Below, piece after piece: positions 61,301-64,000 of a DNA stretch of 64,000 nt. The position numbers and the translations under genes are program-made. Source of the DNA: Sphingomonas sp. PP-CE-3A-406 (GTDB taxonomy: Bacteria; Pseudomonadota; Alphaproteobacteria; Sphingomonadales; Sphingomonadaceae). The notes beneath the pieces were generated by a model. The model had not been told where the DNA came from. It saw nothing but the letters and a program-made list of their open reading frames with translations, and did not search any database. The DNA is taken from the NCBI RefSeq assembly GCF_003688625.1, contig NZ_RCWY01000003.1, positions 806,001-870,000 on the forward strand, in the 5' to 3' direction. Position 1 is the first letter of the stretch. Each line of letters opens with the position of its first letter.

Positions 61301-61546
61301 AAACTCCTCACCGCTAATGGATGTGACCGGCAGGTTCGATTCGAGATTCGGGCGGCGGATGCGCGATCCAGTAACGGTGATCTCGCCGCCTTCGCTCCCT
61401 TGGCCGTCAGCGCTCGTAGCCTGGCTATCGTCTGGAGCGGATGTTGGCAGGGTGGTAACCGTAGGGTCGGTTTGCGCGAAGCTCGGAGCCGCGACAAGAA
61501 GCGAGCTCGCCAGCGCGGTCGCTCCCAGAAGGTGAGAAAGCGTCAT
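58322..61546 (-). CDS. large TonB-dependent receptor
   Basis: 1074 residues from an ATG preceded by a G-rich ribosome site; signal peptide MTLSHLLGATALASSLLVAAPSFAQ. TonB box region GEITVTGSRIRRPNLESNLPV, plug with DLRGLGTQRTLTLVNGRRHVP, VDVNTIPNDLIERVDVVTG and SDAIAGVVNFILKRDF, then a long barrel ending GRSFYAGVRARF. GSRIRR and the plug style are typical of the very large receptors of sphingomonads and Caulobacter, often for plant glycans or iron compounds. Base use is slightly lower in GC than neighbours. The substrate is unknown. Confidence 0.9.
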   Translation of the reverse strand: MTLSHLLGATALASSLLVAAPSFAQTDPTVTTLPTSAPDDSQATSADGQGSEGGEITVTGSRIRRPNLESNLPVTSISGEEFFQRGQNNIGDTLNDLPQLRSTVGQQNPGLGIGIQGLNLLDLRGLGTQRTLTLVNGRRHVPADIQNNAVSVDVNTIPNDLIERVDVVTGANSAVYGSDAIAGVVNFILKRDFDGLQIRGGAGISEYGAGGNQIISAIAGKNFNEGRGNITLAAEYAHQERVYGSDIPFFRQNNGFAVTQVDPAGLPNGSDGIPDRTFVRDIRSASIHRWGLVPITQAAGSPLCGTGIRNGSSAGLPYNCTYIFNPDGSLVPQTGSRTGTGIIGGIIGGNGQTGREETQLSVLPYQERANFNMLGHYEFSKAADVFVEAKFVRVNSNGSNSGPAFVQGGTFGDERERPRLDNPFLNGAARTTIANAVLASGFRPNLSSRTALTAADRAAIANGTFRFVNSRNLLDLGLRDEYAKRDTYRIVGGVRGEFNTDWSYELSANYGRVDQRTTVQGNIVTQRFLLAMDSGRNPSTGQIQCRSQFDPTAAVAYDPSTGDAAALAADIANCVPYNPFGAPNNTAARNYIVQDTVSRGKLQQLVLSGFVSGDLSQLFELPGGPISFSIGGEYRREDARFEADPLVQSGRTFLNALQTFDPPAFEVKEAYGELRIPLLRDLPFIHELTLNGAGRVSDYNGTTGTIYTYNGGVEWSPIRDIRFRGNYGRAVRAPNYTETGSPLGQDFAPGFQDPCRPTNIGSGSQTRAANCAADLGALLNDQNFQGLPVYSLEILSGSNPNLTAEKSDSYTLGAVFTPRFAPGLGLTVDYYNIKVKNVIVSPTAQSVVNSCYDLPDLNNQFCALIQRFRGTGDARGPNGEVPGQILDGTLNQIPLNFASRKRAGIDTELTYRTDIGATTSLSTRLLYTHVLANSNYQDPTRPNYENRLLGELGNPKDEFQFTADLTLDRVTLGYRGRYISSMFVNTYEDQNGLQGRPPENADYADILKYPSVVYHDIRLDLRVGEEGKKGMNFYVGIDNVADKEPPLGSTGTGDGSSIYSIRGRSFYAGVRARF

Positions 61547-61734
61547 AAAAACCCCCGTTTTACCGGCACTTTTGCCGTTATGGGGGACATACAGCGCGTA
61601 AGGCGGCGCACTGGCAAGCCTGTGTTCAGGTTCAGGCCCCGTCGCCGTAACGTTTGTAACCGATCGTGACAAAATCGTCACATTGCGCCATGTAAGGTAG
61701 CGCTATCGATACAAAATTGCGCTGTATGTGTGTG

Positions 61735-62922
61735 TTACCGTTCCAAACACATAGCAATGCCCATGCCGCCGCCGATGCAGAGCGTTGCCAGTCCGCGCTT
61801 CGAATCGCGCTTCTGCATTTCGTAGATCAGCGTGGTCAGGACGCGGGCGCCGCTGGCGCCGATCGGGTGGCCGATCGCGATCGCGCCGCCGTTGACGTTG
61901 ACCTTCGATGCGTCCCAGCCAAGTTCCTTGCCGACCGACAGCGCCTGCGCGGCGAAGGCTTCGTTGGCTTCGATCAGGTCGAGGTCGGCGAGCGTCCAGC
62001 CGGCTTTCTCCAACGCGCGCCGGGAGGCGGGGACGGGGCCGATTCCCATGATCGACGGATCGACGCCGGCCGAGGCCCAGCTTCGGATCGTCGCTAGGAT
62101 GGTCGAGCCGCGGCGTTCGGCTTCGTCGCGGCGCATCATGACGAGGGCGGCGGCGCCGTCGTTGAGGCCGCTGGCGTTGGCCGCGGTGACGGTGCCGTCC
62201 TTCTTGAAGGCGGGCTTCACGCCGGAGACGCTCTCGATCGTCGCGCCGGCGCGGATGTATTCGTCGTCGGCGACCACGGTGTCGCCCTTGCGACCCTTGA
62301 TCGTGACGGGTGCGATCTCGTCCTTGAAGCGGCCCGACCCGCGCGCGGCCTCGGCCTTGTTCTGCGAGGCGACCGAGAAGGCGTCCTGCTCGCCGCGCGT
62401 GACCTGGTATTGCTCGGCAAGGTTCTCGGCGGTGATGCCCATGTGATAGCCGTTGAAGACGTCGGTCAGGCCGTCGCTGACCATCGTGTCGACGAGGCTG
62501 AGGTTGCCCATCTTCTGGCCGCCGCGGATCGACTGCGCGTGTGCGGAGAGCGACATCGACTCCTGGCCGCCCGCGACGACGATGGTCGCGTCGCCGGTCT
62601 GGATCGCCTGTGCCGCGAGTGCGACCGCACGCAGGCCTGAACCGCAGACCTGGTTGACGCCCCAGGCGGGGATTTCCTTCGGGACGCCCGCCGCCATCGA
62701 GGCCTGGCGGGCGGGATTCTGGCCCTGGGCTGCGGTGAGGACCTGGCCGAGGATCACTTCGGAGACATCCTCACCGGCGACGCCGGCCTGTTCGAGCGCG
62801 GCTTCGATCGCGATGCGGCCGAGTTCGTGTGCGGGTGTGGTGGCGAACGCGCCGAGGAAGCTGCCGACGGGGGTGCGCTTGGCGGCGGTGATGACAACGT
62901 CGTTCGGGTTGAGATCGGTCAT
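61735..62922 (-). CDS. acetyl-CoA acetyltransferase (thiolase)
   Basis: 395 residues, thiolase family: nucleophile Cys in [53 protein letters not shown] (active-site His) and the C-terminal Cys in [16 protein letters not shown]. It condenses two acetyl-CoA or cleaves acetoacetyl-CoA. With a PHA-synthase-like gene directly upstream on the same strand it is probably PhaA-like, but a beta-oxidation role cannot be excluded. Confidence 0.92.
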   Translation of the reverse strand: MTDLNPNDVVITAAKRTPVGSFLGAFATTPAHELGRIAIEAALEQAGVAGEDVSEVILGQVLTAAQGQNPARQASMAAGVPKEIPAWGVNQVCGSGLRAVALAAQAIQTGDATIVVAGGQESMSLSAHAQSIRGGQKMGNLSLVDTMVSDGLTDVFNGYHMGITAENLAEQYQVTRGEQDAFSVASQNKAEAARGSGRFKDEIAPVTIKGRKGDTVVADDEYIRAGATIESVSGVKPAFKKDGTVTAANASGLNDGAAALVMMRRDEAERRGSTILATIRSWASAGVDPSIMGIGPVPASRRALEKAGWTLADLDLIEANEAFAAQALSVGKELGWDASKVNVNGGAIAIGHPIGASGARVLTTLIYEMQKRDSKRGLATLCIGGGMGIAMCLER

Positions 62923-62955
62923 GTCAGGGTCCTCTATGGTTGGACCCCATGTAGG

Positions 62956-64000
62956 TCAGTCGAGTGCGGCGATCCAGTTGGCGAGCGGTTCCCAGAGGCG
63001 CGCACGCGCGGAACGGCCGACGATCATGCCGACATGGCCGGCGCCGAGGTCGCGGCGGTCGGCGAGGCCGATCGCGGTGGCGGCGGGGACGATGCGGTCG
63101 CTGAGCGAGACGAACTCTACGGTTGGGCAGGCGAGCGCTAGTGGATCGACCGGGGTGCCGGCAATGACCCAGTTGCCTTTGCCGGGCAGGTCGTTGGCGA
63201 TGCAGTCCTCGAACAGCGAGGCGGCGGCGGCGTAGGGGAGGGGGGCACCGGCGTTGGCCCAATCCTCGAGCCGGACGAACGCGCGCGATTGCTCGCTGTC
63301 GGGGGGGAGGTCGGCGAACGTTTCGTATTTGGCGATGGTCCGTGCCGGGTCGAGTTGCCAGAAGCCGGCTTGCAGGACTTCCATCGGCAGCACGCCGAGC
63401 AACGCGGCGGCGGGCTGGACGGCGGCCCAGGTCGCGGCGAGCGTGGGACGACCCTCGCCATAGCCTGCGAAGTGCCACGGCGCGGCGATCGTCGCGACTC
63501 CGGCGGTCGGCGTGATCGCGGCGGCACCGAGCGCGAGCGTGCCGCCGAGGCAATAGCCGACCAGCACCGGTGGTTCGGGGAGTGCCTCGAGCAGCGGGAC
63601 CAGCAACCGTTCGACATGCGCCGCCAGATCGAGATCGCGGTCCTCGCTGCCGGGCGATCCCCAGTCGACCAGCCAGGCATGAAAGCCTTGCGCCGCGGTC
63701 CATTGCACCAGCGAAGACTCGGGCGAATGGTCGAGGATGTCGGGCGGATTTATCAGCGACGGGACGAACACCACGGGGCGTCCGATGCCACCATAATCGC
63801 GCAACGCTACGCGTCCGGCGCGGTGGATCGCAGGCTTGGGATCAGGGCGTTTCTCTCGCGGCGCGCCCTGATAGGCGCGCAATCCCGCTAGCGCGCGGGC
63901 CATCCGGTCGGGCGATGCTGCGGTCTCGCTGCGCAGCACGGACAGGAACAAGGGTAAGGGCCTCGGACCTTGTTGCGGTGCGTCATCAAAGACTGTAGCC
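62956..64000 (-). CDS. PHA-synthase-like alpha/beta hydrolase, 5' end beyond the window
   Basis: At least 331 residues; the frame stays open and protein-like to the right edge (VFDDAPQQGPRPLPLFLSVL), so the start lies outside. VVFVPSLINPPDILDH, the Cys nucleophile in LVGYCLGGTLALGAAA, acid SLSDRIVPA and His in GAGHVGM make a PhaC-type catalytic triad, with Cys in place of Ser in the lipase box. It is far shorter than class I synthases (~590 residues), closer to class III PhaC or to a related intracellular hydrolase. The thiolase 33 nt downstream supports polyhydroxyalkanoate metabolism. Confidence 0.8.
   Translation of the reverse strand, partial: ATVFDDAPQQGPRPLPLFLSVLRSETAASPDRMARALAGLRAYQGAPREKRPDPKPAIHRAGRVALRDYGGIGRPVVFVPSLINPPDILDHSPESSLVQWTAAQGFHAWLVDWGSPGSEDRDLDLAAHVERLLVPLLEALPEPPVLVGYCLGGTLALGAAAITPTAGVATIAAPWHFAGYGEGRPTLAATWAAVQPAAALLGVLPMEVLQAGFWQLDPARTIAKYETFADLPPDSEQSRAFVRLEDWANAGAPLPYAAAASLFEDCIANDLPGKGNWVIAGTPVDPLALACPTVEFVSLSDRIVPAATAIGLADRRDLGAGHVGMIVGRSARARLWEPLANWIAALD

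Overview
The window looks like a chromosomal segment of a Sphingomonas-like alphaproteobacterium. It has high GC throughout, several large TonB-dependent receptors, a CpdR-type response regulator beside a tRNA, a De Ley-Doudoroff type galactose pathway, and several families of palindromic intergenic repeats. One repeat family reads HPDESQDP when translated, which I associate with sphingomonads. The assignment is inference from gene content and style; no rRNA is present.

Layout. 1-7.2 kb: 3' part of an AbrB-family membrane protein, then a dicarboxylate module (dctD-dctB, divergent dctA, and an alginate-export-type porin). 7.2-17.5 kb: a PimC/PimD-like acyl-CoA dehydrogenase pair, a LysR regulator with a perfect palindrome facing mmsA, and a valine-degradation run (mmsA, isobutyryl-CoA dehydrogenase, 3-hydroxyisobutyryl-CoA hydrolase, enoyl-CoA hydratase, mmsB). 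This stretch is full of repeats, and an antisense GIY-YIG nuclease gene sits exactly between two of them. 17.5-24.1 kb: MAPEG protein, MATE exporter, PHB-depolymerase-type esterase, and the bioF-bioD-bioA operon with 4-nt overlaps. 24.2-31.9 kb: a galactan/galactose module (GH2 galactosidase, GH53 galactanase, dgoK, dgoA, a GntR regulator, galactose 1-dehydrogenase) in which two divergent promoter regions share one palindromic operator candidate. 32-36.6 kb: a short Mfd-type helicase, N-formylglutamate amidohydrolase and cpdR.

36.6-39.4 kb: tRNA-Val(GAC), then a decayed island of visibly lower GC. It holds a fossil ORF joining a relaxase fragment to the catalytic tail of a tyrosine recombinase, a small secreted Cys-containing protein broken by an in-frame TAA, a 59-residue ORF, and an AbiV-like gene between two diverged ~80-nt direct repeats.

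39.4-49.1 kb: an outer-membrane barrel gene followed by kdp potassium-uptake genes (two micro-ORFs including kdpF, then kdpA-B-C-D-E, the last steps with 1-nt overlaps). 49.2-57.3 kb: a TonB receptor, a cobalamin riboswitch, btuB-btuF-btuC-btuD and alr. 57.2-64 kb: a prolyl-4-hydroxylase-like oxygenase downstream of a large TonB receptor and separated from it by a strong terminator, a thiolase, and a PHA-synthase-like hydrolase that runs off the right edge.

The least ordinary items are the GIY-YIG gene bracketed by palindromic repeats, the tRNA-Val relic with its relaxase-integrase chimera and AbiV-like gene, a DctD that lacks the GAFTGA loop, and the shared TTTATNCGATAA operator in the galactan module.
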